Shown here one piece after another: positions 33,961 to 46,559 of a stretch of 64,000 bases of DNA. The notes under the pieces were generated by a model that saw only the letters and a list, made by a program, of their open reading frames with translations, was not told the DNA's origin and ran no database searches. Made by a program: the position numbers and the translations under genes. Positions within the stretch are counted from its first letter, which is position 1. Each line of letters starts with the position of its first letter. The stretch is taken from assembly GCA_964017155.1 (NCBI GenBank), contig OZ024857.1, positions 14,291,902-14,355,901 on the forward strand, given 5' to 3'. This DNA comes from Oasisia sp. SBJ-2009 (lineage: Eukaryota; Annelida; Polychaeta; Sabellida; Siboglinidae).

Positions 33961-36264
33961 ACTTCCAACAATGACATACAAACACGGAAACATGGGCCCT
34001 CTCCAGCCAGGCAAAGCCAAAGAACACGCTAGCAACCGCACAAACATTGAAAGAGGTATGACGTATGTTGAGCATCACATATTATGTCATATACGGATAG
34101 AAAAACAAATATATGGGTGAGAAAAAAGGCAAAGACGGTATTGAACAAGTCAGAAACGCAGGAGGTGGACCTGGGCAGTTAGAGTGTGATGTTGTTCAAG
34201 GTGTTTCATGATGCGGCTATGAATGAAGTATGTGTACAAGGAAGTTTGGAAGTGTGCTTTCTTATCTTTTAATAATCGGCTATTTTTGAAAGGAATAACT
34301 ATCGTTTAATTACAGAAACATAACCAATCGATTTAAATATAAGGTACATTCACCATCGGTATATTGGTTGGTTAAAACGCAAAATAATTACGTGTAAAAT
34401 TTTTGGAATAACAAAAACGTAACCAGAGACGATGCCAAGTTTGACAGCTAACCGGAACTCATGAGAAGGTTCCAATCGACTCGATAGGCGTCGCTGCGGA
34501 CTATTACCGAATCTGAGCTGGGGCTCTTCAACACACATCGCCCTCACACGGATGGGATCAAAACTTTAAACAGATACCATACTAAACGACCAGACGTCCG
34601 AGATTAAGCGAGATCTGCGCGCGTTTGGTCCCGTCGGGGGGGGGGGGGGGGCAGCTCCTATCTAATAGCTCTGCATGAGTCTTGACAGCATTCATGAGCG
34701 ATGTATCTACGACTACGAGTAGCCCTAGCGTTGTGTCTGACCGGCGTCTTGGCAGCGTCGTTAGTCCAATAGACGAACAACGGGGAACAAATTCACGCCG
34801 TCTTGAGGATGAGAGCAACGGAACATCAGAGAGATCCACAAACAATTCGGGAGTCAGCGTATGAGACAGAGTGCCCATTCCCGCAGGCGTAGGGCCGGTG
34901 AGCATATTAGCATGCCCATAAATGGCATAATAAATAAACACTTTTCGATAATCATAAACATTGAATAGCTCATAATTTAATTGAAATTATTTGAATGTCA
35001 TAGGCATGCATGTGTCAGACAGGATTTACAAGGTGGTTTGGTGGTAGGATATGAAAATTATACCTTTTAGCTGTTTAGTACAGACTTGGTAATGCCGAAG
35101 TGAAAATAAAATCGTTTATTTTTTTAAGCTCCACGAGCGAGCATTGCGGACGGCGTAGAAGATGTTTGAATTTTGGTGCGTTTTTCATATTTACCAATGT
35201 CAATGTCAATGACGCTTCTAGAATGTTCCATACACTGATACAGTTAAAATGTACTGTAGCTTTATAAATCTACCTAATAAATTATGTAACTACTATATTA
35301 TAAATTTAATACACAAATTAAGATAATGGTGATTTCGTATTATAATTACACAATTACATATTTAGTAATATAATTTAACATTTGGCACAGCCACAGGCCA
35401 CTGGCACACTGCACAGACCCCGGCGCAGGGGCAGAGCACAGTTATGACTTATCATGACTAGTCATCGTAATTTATGCTGCCGATGTTGTTAATCATCCTA
35501 AAAGTACGTTTAAAAAAATGCGTATATTGAAATATATTACTATAATATTATACGTATTTTATAAATATAAAGGTATATATATATATTATATTAATCAGTT
35601 TACTTCAAAATGAAAGTCATTTGTCATTATTAGCTAGCTTGTTGCCTGATGCTAAATATCTATGAAATGTTAATTAATATAATTATGTGCAAATAAATAC
35701 TTAAATATAGTTAACTTACATCGAATTTTACAACCACAACTTGTTCAAATATAATATATGTCTTATTGCTAAGCTAACGTAGTCATTTGTCGTATTAATT
35801 GTACTATGGGTACTACTACTGGTACTGTGTCATTATAATTCATGACATATTATTTGGTTATAGATGAAAATAGTTAAATTACATTTATTTCATCATGATA
35901 AAATCGTAAGGGCACGTTCATTTGTTCACTATGAAAGCCAAGTTTAGTTTCCTACTCTATGTCAATCCCTACCTATTCTGTCGATTTTATTTACAATCTT
36001 TATTCAGGCCTAATGTATGCATATAATATTACTAGGAACAACACCCATGCAAATATCATTCTAGGTGGTGATTTAATGCATGTGATATTGATTGGGATTT
36101 AAGTAGGGCTTTGACATACACATCCAGAGATAGAGGTCATCACATTTTAACCTGTTCTTGATACCTTCCAGGTGGTATAACTACTCTTCTAGGTGACCTA
36201 CATATGTGATGGCATTATAAAGCTATTAGAACTGTCTACATATTTATACAGTAATCCATAATAA
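33961..36264. other. No gene recognised
   Basis: Mostly AT-rich sequence. A G-run lies at 34634-34651. The short frames at 34350-34547 and 34582-34941 show no family resemblance. Confidence 0.5.
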
Positions 36265-36287
36265 AAAAAATATTTATTTTAGTGGTT

Positions 36288-36300
36288 TGACCTTTGACCT
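36288..36300 (-). promoter_or_regulatory. Perfect DR1 nuclear-receptor half-site pair
   Basis: The minus strand reads AGGTCA-A-AGGTCA, the consensus for HNF4, RXR heterodimer and COUP-TF type receptors. The mirror copy is at 36444-36456 on the plus strand. Activity is not shown. Confidence 0.5.
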
Positions 36301-36374
36301 GACCAAGCAAAAAACAAGTACCCTGCAAAAAACAAGTAACCCTTGCTGATTTTGTTTATGTTGAAGCATACAAG

Positions 36375-36441
<67 letters not shown>

Positions 36442-36443
36442 TC

Positions 36444-36456
36444 AGGTCAAAGGTCA
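36444..36456 (+). promoter_or_regulatory. Perfect DR1 nuclear-receptor half-site pair (mirror copy)
   Basis: AGGTCA-A-AGGTCA on the plus strand, placed symmetrically to 36288-36300 across the (TA)n core. Confidence 0.5.
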
Positions 36457-36909
36457 AACCCCTAAAAATACTTCTCAATCATCATAAAAAAAATTCACCA
36501 TGCATTTGCATAATACATATCCAACAAAATGGATAAATCATATTATGTTGGACCAATACAAACATGGCCATATCTCCCGGGTTCACAAAGTTACATAACT
36601 TTACACCTACACAAACATTCGGAAAATCGTTAAATGAAGTTCACATTTTCAGGATGAGCTGGTTTTTATGTACATATTGACATATGATAAATGAATTAAT
36701 TCTAAGACGGTATGTTGAAGCCATTTGTTCATCTAACAGGGAATGACACTTCGAAATGTGTACTGGCAGCAGGAAGTTACCATGTCAACTGTTTTGATAA
36801 ACATGAAAAGTATAAAGCATTGGTTTGGGTAACTAGTATATTGTTAATACCCGTGAAACAACATTCATGGGAAGACGTCAATGTGAACTAAGTCGTGTTG
36901 TGTTTTTAG

Positions 36910-37028
36910 GTGTTTTTTGCGTATTTCCCTTCATATACCATTGTGCGAATACATCTGAGTGTATAATAACATCAGGTTCACCTCGGCCGTGGTGTGCCAT
37001 AACCGCAAACTACGACCGTGACAATTAA
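36910..37028 (+). pseudogene. Fibronectin type II exon, truncated by a stop
   Basis: FN2 modules are extracellular collagen- or sugar-binding domains of about 45 residues with two disulphides. A pyrimidine-rich acceptor (GTTGTGTTTTTAG) precedes the exon, which begins with a split codon. It reads CVFPFIYHCANTSEC, nine residues, then WCAITANYDRDN and a stop. Cysteines 1-3 and the PF, WC and NYDRD signatures are in place. The final W-G-x-C part is lost to a TAA at 37026. The intron sequence before it resembles that before the exons at 43227 and 43778. Confidence 0.8.
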
Positions 37029-40000
37029 TACTTTTTACGGCCCCACTCAGTCGGCTTGGGGTTCGCGCAGACCCAAATACTACATTGTGTATTACATATC
37101 CTATAGCAGTAATTACCAAAGAATCTTACGTCCGTATGATGGTATGTGTGGAGGTGATAACTACCTAAAAGGAACAAAATAACTAACTGGTCAAAAAGTA
37201 TCACAGAAAATATGCTTCCGTGGTACGCGTGGAACTCTGTTATACTAGCCTAGGCTAATTGTGGTTAACGTGTACATTTGTCAATATTTAAACTTTGGTG
37301 TAAAATGTCCTAGTACTAGTGGGGTAAATGCTATGAATAGGAGATACTACAGCCCGAATGCACATATATAATATATTATTATGTGGATTCGAAAAAGAGA
37401 ATGAATACTAGATTTTAGTAAATAGATTACATTAAGCACTTTCGTGAGTTATATATTATAAAGAATTTATTTACTATTCCAAGTATCGAATTATTAGACA
37501 AAAACATAATATGATTTGCTGCATATCTTCGCCATCCGTAAGTGTACTAATGGCACCATAGCGTGTTACATGAAATAACTGAATTCATAATTTAGTCATG
37601 CTAAATACTACATGAGACTATTATGCCACCGGTGGAGTTAACAATTCTTTTAACATAGAAATTGCCAAGACTCTACATTTCGATACAATCATTAACTAGT
37701 GAACGAATCAGAAATACATGATGCAGATGACAGGGCGAGATGTTCCTGGTATTAAATGCTCGACCCTAATTTAAGTTCACAATGATGCCGTAGCTAAATT
37801 CAAAATCACACCGTTTACTGGAAATTTTTCAAGTTGCATTCGGTTGCCCATCGCCAATCCGGTTCTTTTATGTCCTGATGTGTAATGTGTTACTAATTTA
37901 ACTAGTATGCACAGTCAGTTTAATTTTATAATGCGTACTTGTCTTTTTCAATCGTAAGCAAATCGTTGTTTCTTCGGGTATAACGCGAAACGTCGACGTC
38001 CTGCCCTTTTGGGTCACGTGCTTTATGCGAGACCTGCAACCTGCGGTGCAATAACATATCGCACGTGCATATGTGAGTCATAACGAAGATTCAAAGTGCT
38101 TCTTCTGCGAAGGTATGTATTATACCAAGTAGCAACAAGAGCGATTAGTCGTGGGATAATTCAACGAGAACTGCAACTAGCGAACGTCTACACTATAGAC
38201 CTACTCGACGTGGATTCTCTAACTTGAAAGATTATAAGTATGACAAGTCAGGTTGACAGTCACCTTCGCCCGGCATCACTCAGCCAGATACAGCCTGCAT
38301 TATCTATTGATATGTATCGGCATTGTACTTGATTATGCACGATCTGATAAATAAGTTATGTCGTTGCGAAAGTATATATCTAGAATAGGGTATTACAATG
38401 GATTGGGAGACTCTGGGCTGGCCGTAGGCTCCTGTTGATCGTGCAAGAATTAAGTAACGTGCTACTATTAGCCAAAACGTGAAATGCAGAATTATATTGA
38501 TTATCACAATTATTCAAACAATATTGTGTTCCTCACATCTTAGTACTATTACTGAATGTTGTTGATTTGCATTATATGTTATGCACAATAATTTAGATTT
38601 TTATACCAATCGTTATGGTGGTGAATTTATTCAATATAAAAATATGAACATAAAATGTTTTTACAGCTAGTGTACACCACATTCAAGTATTACATATAAC
38701 ATTGTTGCACTTGTTTCCATTGTGGTAAGTGATGCCTGGCTGTAGTCTGTGGTATCTTTCAACTCACATATGCCAGCTGTTCTTATGTATTTACCAACAG
38801 TTTCATCACAGCAATATATGAATGCATAATATATAACTCAAATTATGATATTCCTACAGGCCATGCTACAATGCAACAGTGAGACAAAGCAGAGCACATA
38901 TTAAGGCAGTCACCTGGATCAGGCAGATGCAGGAAGGATACATAGTCCGCGGGGTGCCCACATCTTATAAATCCAGGTAATTTCAACATTTTTAACAAGC
39001 AGCAACGTAGAAATTATCATAACATTTCATTATGCCCATTTAAATACACATTTGTTTGCATTCACATTTTTATGATAATACGCTGGACATGCCAAATAAC
39101 GATTACCTTTGCACTTATATACTGCATAGTATACCCAGTGTATCCACACATACATATTAATACATCTTTAAAAAGTATTCAGCATACAACGATGACTCAA
39201 AAATGTATTTCTAAAATCAATTATTATTCATTTTGAATTAGGTAGATACATATAGTATGTTTGAATATTTGATGAGGGAAATGTACTGTTGGCATCACGA
39301 TAACACATCATTTTTTCATTCCCAACATTCACTTTGACATGTTACACACAATAAAATGTCAGATATAAATATATGTGTAGTAGTCATTATATGACAGACC
39401 CTGACAAGAATTTGTAAATTAAAAAATCAAACAAAAAAATAGAATGCGCTATGCTTGGGATAATTCAAATAGTTATAATGAAATTTAAATTTAAATTTAA
39501 CAATAAACACCTAATAAATTAAAAACAATACAATTCATCACCGTTTTGAAAACGAGTATTATTTCCCTAATATTTCATATGTATCAAACCACCCCTTCCT
39601 CCCCTGACAGATGCTGCTGTAGTCGAACATTTCTTGCTTCTTTTGTGAAATGCCTTACGGTCATACATGAAACATTATTTTATTCAGCTGTATGTTTATT
39701 GATTGTGACAATGAACACTCCATGATGATTTACTTCCAACTCTGCTACCATGACACCTCTTTTTGATTACTGAATTACATGCTTTTCTTTTCGGGTCAAC
39801 ATTCAACAGGAAGCAGAACTGTGAGCTGTTACGCTTAGTACCAATAGGTTCACAAGTTAATATGCTATACTAGACAGTTGTATTTGCCCAAGATGTTGGA
39901 CAAAATACCACAACCATGAGCTGTGCAAGATACTGCAGATTAGATGTTATGTGAATATCGACCGCGCTATCTCAGTTATGTTGCGTGTTGCATCCGTGAC

Positions 40001-41799
40001 AGACTCCCCAGTCCGGATGGAGTGTGCACTGACTTCCAGGCCAGTCAGTTATACTGACAGACCAGATACCAATATAGAATGCAGTTTGCTTGACATGCGA
40101 ATAAGGTGATGCGTGACTAGCTTTGCAGTTGGTGATAGAACGGTGGGTGCCATGGTCTGGCAAATGTGGCATGAGTCTTCGGTCAACCTCTCTCGATACT
40201 CTAAGACGGGTTCAGCATTCTTCAGTGAAATATATCGGCTTGGATATTGATGGCATTACTGTATGACTTCCTTCTCTTTGATGGTATTGCATACCAGTTT
40301 CCTGGTATTTTGCCGTACATCCCCATCTACCAATTCAAGAAACAAAATGACAATTAACATGGCTCTGATATGTATGATATTTTATATGTTATGACACATT
40401 TAGCAAAAGTCAGTATTACAATTGTTTGGTATTTGGTATTCATCTTATAAACTTTACATGTCAGACATGTTATATTTTACTCAGATATATTAGCCACATT
40501 GAAATTAATATGCAAAGACTAACTGTATAAAAGAAAAATATCCACCACTTTCTGTTTCCGGTAATGTTCATACAGGTGAATAAACATATAGCGATTGCAC
40601 ATGTAATTCTCAGCCATATGGCGAGGACCCAGGCTTATTTAATAACTCTTTTGTCTGAGTTGTGAACATACCAGACAAATAAACTATCAGATACAGGAGC
40701 AGATTCAGAAATCGATTCTAGGAGCACTAAAACCTCCACTGGCGGATGAACCAAATGGTGTAGCCTAAATGCTGTCGATACCGCACTACCATAACTTCAA
40801 CCACTCCACTATCTCATCAGGTGTGGTGATATCGGAAAATGGCATCACTCATTTATGACCACCTAAACTGGGGCATATTTCATACAGTCTGGTGGCACAT
40901 TAACATAAACCTATTATAAAAGGTATGCTGAATTCCTAAGATATGGGAAGCACATTACCAGGCCTCTTGGATTCACAAATAACAGACATCTGTATAATGT
41001 GTGTTTATTGAACTGTGCATAGATAATTGTTATCAAAGGTTTGTTGAATAACGTAATGTGTACCACAGGTTTCATTTACCTGAGATGAAGAGCTCTGCCG
41101 CATACCCTGTGGTGATGACACACTTCAAGTTCTGAAAATATGAACATTTTAATGTACTTGAAAAAGATGCAAAGTTACGAACGACGATCTACCAAATGCA
41201 ACTAACGCCATGGTCTTGTTTCTATTACATTATAATAATATGTATTTAACAATTATTTGTGTTTAATGTATTAAATCATAAATATGTTTTGTTTAATATA
41301 TTGAATTATTATAAATGTAATAAATACATCCAATAATTTTAATTGTTACGGATCATTTATAATGCATAGACACTATTCGGCTTACTGTTATTCCAAGCCT
41401 AGTTATTCTTAGGATAAATTACAGTATTATAAAATAAAAATCATTGACCTATATATACTACTACTTACTACGCCATATGCATACCGTCGTAGTTGGTCGT
41501 ACCACTGGCTGAATAAGCGCCAAGGTAAACAATACAATAAATTGTGTAAACACATCAGTAACAGGTATACTTTTACGCCAAGATATACATATACGTAATC
41601 ACAGCTGAGAAGTTCGTGATCACGAACCTATCGGGAACTGGAAGAACCTCTGCGCGAACGCTGCATCTGTAAACGTTGTAAATGACAACATGCCATCACG
41701 GCGCCCGTATTTCGCAATCTTTGCCACAAAGTGCATTCCACATTCTTTCCAAATCATGCATGCGTGCTGTGTTTCTCTGCTTAATTTTGCCGTGTTAGT

Positions 41800-41891
<92 letters not shown>

Positions 41892-43226
41892 TGTTTGTAC
41901 CTAATGTCAACAACTCTCGCGACCACGAGAAGAAACGAACGAGTTTCTACTCAAAAGTATATTCCATACACAGGATTTATGCATCGTTTTGACACATTAG
42001 TATCGAAACGAAAATCAAAATAGTTCCCAAGTTGGCTCTTAATTTCTACAAAACGAACTAACACATGTCCACCAACGAACTAGGATGTTATAGTCAATAC
42101 TGGATATCTTCGCCTTTTCCAACAATTAGCTAGTAAAGCTAGGAGCAAACGATGTTTATGGGCATTAGTGGAGATAGTAGGTTTCAATACAAAATTACTT
42201 AATTCTGGCCTGAATTACATCAACAGTCAGGGTGCCTTCCTAGTCACCAGTAGAAATTGCCGTAGTAAACGAAAATGACTAGCATCAATAATACTGTGAA
42301 CGGTTTTCAAAGTATTTATACGAGACTCTATGAAATGTGGACCTTCTTAGTCGCAACAGGAAGTTTGTATATCTACTGTTGCGATAAACACGTCAATAAA
42401 ACAAAAATGGCTGCCCTGATTTGGCTATTGTTAAAGTTGCATTCTGACTTCGGCCATGTTTAAAATAAAAATTTCCAGTAAACCAGCATTCTCCATACAC
42501 TATATATTGTTTTCCTCAACTACCTATCAACTTATTTTCACATAATATGCCATTTTAAGATAAAAAGCAGCAAAAGGCGAAAATATGTCCTGGTGGGCCC
42601 CACCAGTTAGAATTCTCTGATTGGCTTAGACCTCGATGAAGGGAATTCCAGTGAAAAGCTCTGTCAGGAGGGGGCCACACTAAAAGGCGGACCACAATTG
42701 GCAGACCGCACGGAAACGGCATACCACATTCACAAAGTTGCCACCGCTCGATACGCTCCATATTTACGGCATGCCCAGTTGCCCATATACAAACTATCGC
42801 TGGCTACACGCCTGTACAGGTCAATGGCTAATTGAGCATGATTTAAATAACTAGGGTATTGTTGCCTAGTGGCGCCTCTAGCGACTAACGTGGATATGTG
42901 GAACCGCCTTTTAGTTTGCCCCATCGTTTACTTACGTTGACCGGAGAGTTCCGATGGTAAAAATAGATCGACTTTTGGGAAACTCCAGAGCGGTTGTTTG
43001 TTGCAAACTTATATTTGATCAAATGACGTATAAATCCACAAAGTGAGACATGTGGTAGGAAGTATACTAATAAGCAAATATCGGTCATGGTGTACATTGA
43101 CTTTTCTAAATTGCATTAAAAAGGGGAAATTATGTCAGAATGCAACTTTAATGCTCGTGGGACAACGTCGAGATGAAGATAGTCAACAACGCCAATGTAA
43201 ATTGTGTCGTGTTGTGTTTTCTTTAG
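37029..43226. other. Largely featureless intergenic or intronic stretch
   Basis: No gene can be supported. A (TA)n array lies at 41800-41887. The segment at about 42330-42430 resembles 36750-36800 (AGGAAGTT..CAACTGTT-like intron sequence of the FN2 unit). Two short stretches bounded by plausible splice sites (38871-38976 plus strand; 41077-41135 minus strand) have no recognisable family. Confidence 0.5.
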
Positions 43227-43393
43227 ATATAACCGCCGGTGGAAATGCTAATGGAGCACATTGCCTGTATCCCTTCATCTTTCGCGGTGAGAAGTATTCC
43301 TCCGCTGTACAGCTTACACATGGGAAGTGGTGCGGCACAACCCTAAACTACGACCGCGACCAGAAATGGGGTTACGTTATTGAAAGAAGTTAG
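43227..43393 (+). pseudogene. Fibronectin type II exon lacking one disulphide pair
   Basis: The acceptor TTGTGTTTTCTTTAG ends at 43226. The exon reads NGAHCLYPFIFRGEKYSSA, then THGKWCGTTLNYDRDQKWGY and V. It has the complete FN2 length and the signatures PF, WC, NYDRD and KWGY. Cysteine 2 is alanine and cysteine 4 is valine, while cysteines 1 and 3 remain. FN2 disulphides pair 1-3 and 2-4, so exactly one bond is gone. The frame continues to a stop at about 43391. It could be a functional variant or a relic. Confidence 0.8.
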
Positions 43394-43552
43394 TTGCCTT
43401 GGCTACCATGCTTTTGTAGAGTATATAATATATAGGCATTAGTAATTATCAATTTCAGTTTCGAATTGTTTTGTTTTGAAAAATAACATGATTCGCAGCC
43501 AACTTGGACCATAGATATTTGTGCCAATCACGTTTTGAATGATATACTGTCT

Positions 43553-43556
<4 letters not shown>

Positions 43557-43609
<53 letters not shown>

Positions 43610-43670
43610 GCACGCACGCACGCACGCACGCGCACGCACGCACACGCACGCACGCACGCGCGCGCACATA
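43557..43670. repeat. (CA)n and (CGCA)n microsatellite
   Basis: (CA)n passes into CGCA/CGCG repeats in the intron between two FN2 exons. Confidence 0.97.
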
Positions 43671-43777
43671 TATAGATTTAATATGTATATTATGTCCCTG
43701 TTATAATATACACAAACACATACGTTCATCTACGTCATGACGTCAGTGTGGACTGAGTCGTGTTTTGTTTTGTTTAG

Positions 43778-43897
43778 TTCGCACCTACATGCAGTATTAC
43801 TGCGTGTTTCCCTTCATCTATCTCGGCGAGAATTTCTATTCGTGTACAGAGAAAGATGGACGATATCAATGGTGCTCCTTAACAGAGCTGTAGCTTT
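43778..43897 (+). pseudogene. Fibronectin type II exon, 3' truncated
   Basis: The acceptor TTTTGTTTTGTTTAG ends at 43777. The exon reads YYCVFPFIYLGENFYSC, then EKDGRYQWCSLTEL and stops. Cysteines 1-3 are present, but the NYDxD and WGxC end is missing. The downstream GTTAGTTACCTT... matches the sequence after the 43227 exon. Confidence 0.75.
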
Positions 43898-44231
43898 AGA
43901 GGACACGGTTAGTTAGTTACCTTCGTTACCTTGCTGCTACTGTAAGTTCACAATACATTTCAACGAAGGTATTAGACGTACGGTTGCGTCTCCAATATAA
44001 ATTAACATGGGCATATCGCAAGTTGTTGGGCGTGACGCCCACCTGCTATATGTATGGCACTACGTCCAATTGCTATAAGTACGGCTCGAAAATAAGATAA
44101 TCATAATCAGTATACAGCTTAGCGCCAGTGCTACCAAAATATATTTATATCACATAAATTTATGACAATTTAACGTTAGACAGTTGGTATCAATTAGACG
44201 CGAGAAATATGTTGTAAGACGATATGTTCGA

Positions 44232-44360
44232 ATGTATGTATGTATGTATGTATGTATGTATGTATGTATGTATGCATGCATGCACGCACGCACGTACGTA
44301 CGTATGTATGTATGTATGTGTGTATGTGTGTGTACGTATGTACGTATGTATGTATATATG

Positions 44361-44394
<34 letters not shown>

Positions 44395-44515
44395 TGTATA
44401 TATGTATGTATGTGTGTATGGGTGTATGTGTGTACGTATGTATGTATGTGTGTATGTGTGTGTGTGTGTATGTGTGTATGTGTGTATGTGTGTATGTGTG
44501 TATGTATGCATGTAT
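44232..44515. repeat. (GTAT)n array with GCAT, GTGT and GTAC variants
   Basis: Tetranucleotide array; all frames over it are artefacts. A related array lies at 50824-51252. Confidence 0.96.
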
Positions 44516-44714
44516 GGCCAAACACATAATATACCATGGGATGGATGTCATACCCTACGAACTATCTAACTTGGATATATGCGGTTTATTAGTTGTGACA
44601 CGTTTAAGGTTTGTCCAATAAGGAGTGGGTGTCAGTATATGACAGCAGGTCCTAAAACCTCAAAGTCGAATTTCAAGATGACTGCCGCGGTCAAAGTCAC
44701 TTGATTTTTCGTAG

Positions 44715-45130
44715 ATGAGTAAACATCCAAAGAAACATGCCACGAACACCAAATACATCCAAGTTTCCGACAGCGATGTACAGGACACTTACACGAAACT
44801 GCTAAAATAAACTGAACTGCTAAATCATGACTCTGTGGTACAACAGTTGAGGGGGCAGTGTACTCTCAAGTGCTGGCTGATAACATCAGTCCAGTTACAC
44901 CGATGATCTGCGACCTAAACGAGAAGTTGGAAACTGAAGAGAGAAAAATCGCTGTCATGGAGGAAAATATGGAACAACTTGAAATGTGTGTGATCAAACA
45001 GAACAGTACGCCAGTCATTGCAATTTTAAATTCCGTGGAATCACTGAATCTGGTGACGCTGAAGGTACTACTGCGAAAAATGGCAATGACCCACGTGTGA
45101 CTAACGAGTACATACCTTTTAAGTTCCTGA
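44715..45130 (+). pseudogene. LINE ORF1-like relic (coiled coil and RRM start)
   Basis: The frame after 44715 begins MSKHPKKHATNTKYIQVSDS. A stop follows, then the 44858-45100 frame with a helical ICDLNEKLETEERKIAVMEE stretch typical of the ORF1 coiled coil. A frame change near 45010 gives FKFRGITESGDAEGTT, resembling the start of the L1-type ORF1 RNA-binding domain. It is decayed. Confidence 0.5.
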
Positions 45131-45229
45131 TACTCCGAGTATCCGGCTGAAAGAATGGAACGTTTTAGAAGAGGTGTGATGGCAGCGTCTTTTATGCTTG
45201 CCGGAACAGTAGATAACTCGTACGATAGA

Positions 45230-46340
45230 TAGATAGATGACATTTTTGTTTTGCATTTGCCTTAATAATAGCGGAGGCAGTGGATCGATCTTGGACATCT
45301 TTATCTTGCCATTTTGAATAAGCGACGTTACTTCTTCGAGCGAAGCCGACTGAAACGCTAGCAGTGGCGTCAAAACAACGCATTCGCTGACGGCACTCGG
45401 ATTTGGCTGTGCATCGAGTCTATTTGTTTGGTGAAGTGACTCGGGAAACTGTTGGCAAGGATAGTATGGCGAGAGAGAAGAGAGAGAGAGAGTTTGCGCA
45501 TGTCTGACCACGCAAGCGGTTCGCAATGCGAAATTTTGCTGTATTGTCATTCAACGCGGTGTCTGTCACTTTACTGTTAAACGCGGCTTTAGTGGAAGCC
45601 AGCGTTGTGCAGTATTTCCCACGCAACGAGGTACAGCAAATACGGTAGTTGTGGGTCCTGTTGCTCTGCCATTTTCGTTCACACAGACTGATCTGGGGTT
45701 TGATTTCTTCCAATGTCCGACACCATCATGGAGCATGTGGCCGTTCATTTACCGTACGTTGGACCAGTGATACGCGGTGATGGATGGGATACGACAGCTC
45801 GGAACTGTACTTGTCGTAAAGGGCGCACACATCACCGAGAGGCCGGTGATGAAATCACACTCACTGACATTTGTTCTGAAGCTGGAGTTGTCAATCGTAG
45901 CATATCGACTTACGTTATTGTCTATCGGGACGGGCGGGGCTTTGTTGTGGCAAGGTCACAGGGAACAACAAAGCGATCGGTTCCAAGATGGTCAACAGAT
46001 ACTCCTGTAAGAAATGATGAGGAAGAAGGAGTAATGGCGAGATCACGTACATTCCCATGGTTATGCGTTGCGTCTGTGACGTTCTGTCTCAGGTCGGCGT
46101 CTGACATACATTAAGGTGGCGAAGGGCACGAGCGTGCGGGTCGATGTTGTCGGCGTACCGCACGTTGAAGTCGCCGAGGAGGATGATCGACACGCTGGAC
46201 AAGATGTCGAAATTCGACAAAGAAGATCGCGAACGCCTGGTTGTTGGGGATGGACGATGACGAACAGACGTGGTTTAGAGGAGACACTGTGAGAGCGCAG
46301 GCATTCGAGGGATGAAGCTGGCCAAGATTTGGAGTGGTTG
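45230..46340 (-). pseudogene. L2/CR1-like LINE relic: endonuclease and start of RT
   Basis: Reading down the minus strand, about 46230-46110 gives ILLGDFNVRYADNIDPHARA (endonuclease GDFN). 46107-45922 gives LRQNVTDATHNHGNVRDLAI and VSVDHLGTDRFVVPCDL, the region around the final endonuclease motif, with the SDH reduced to GTD. 45430-45240 gives SASLEEVTSLIQNGKIKMSK then IDPLPPLLL, the start of the RT fingers. Frameshifts and stops separate these blocks. Confidence 0.75.
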
Positions 46341-46559
46341 ACAGTATATGAAATTCTGAATAGGACGCCGACACCACTTTTTATTTACTAAATTTACTAG
46401 AATAAATGTTACGCTAACTGGTATTTTATTTGTGAAACCTTTGTAAATCAATTGTGGAATGTACTGCACGAATTGTATTCAAAACATTTTCTGATTACTA
46501 ACCGCATGCTATATTCCCTAATATGTCAATGAAAGCTCAATACCAACCCTAAATACGTT

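Larger units (their letters stand above)
36265..36480. mobile_element. Small inverted-repeat element with DR1 motifs and a (TA)n core
   Basis: The left block at 36281-36305 (GGTTTGACCTTTGACCTGACC) and the right block at 36440-36462 are reverse complements. The A/T-rich flanks are also imperfectly inverted. The interior has two copies of AAAAAACAAGTA and a (TA)n array from 36376. Confidence 0.65.

Noticed and set aside
38871..38976. Splice-bounded segment with a weak PIF/Harbinger-like look (YNATVRQSRAHI)
   Set aside because: Too short and only a few residues fit; no catalytic block or neighbouring exon could be found.
41077..41135. Minus-strand segment flanked by TTTTCAG and GTAAAT, open in one frame
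   Set aside because: A 59 bp exon-like stretch with no partner exons or family match could be chance.
45713..46114. Plus-strand 133-codon frame
   Set aside because: Antisense of an L2-like endonuclease relic; no independent protein features.
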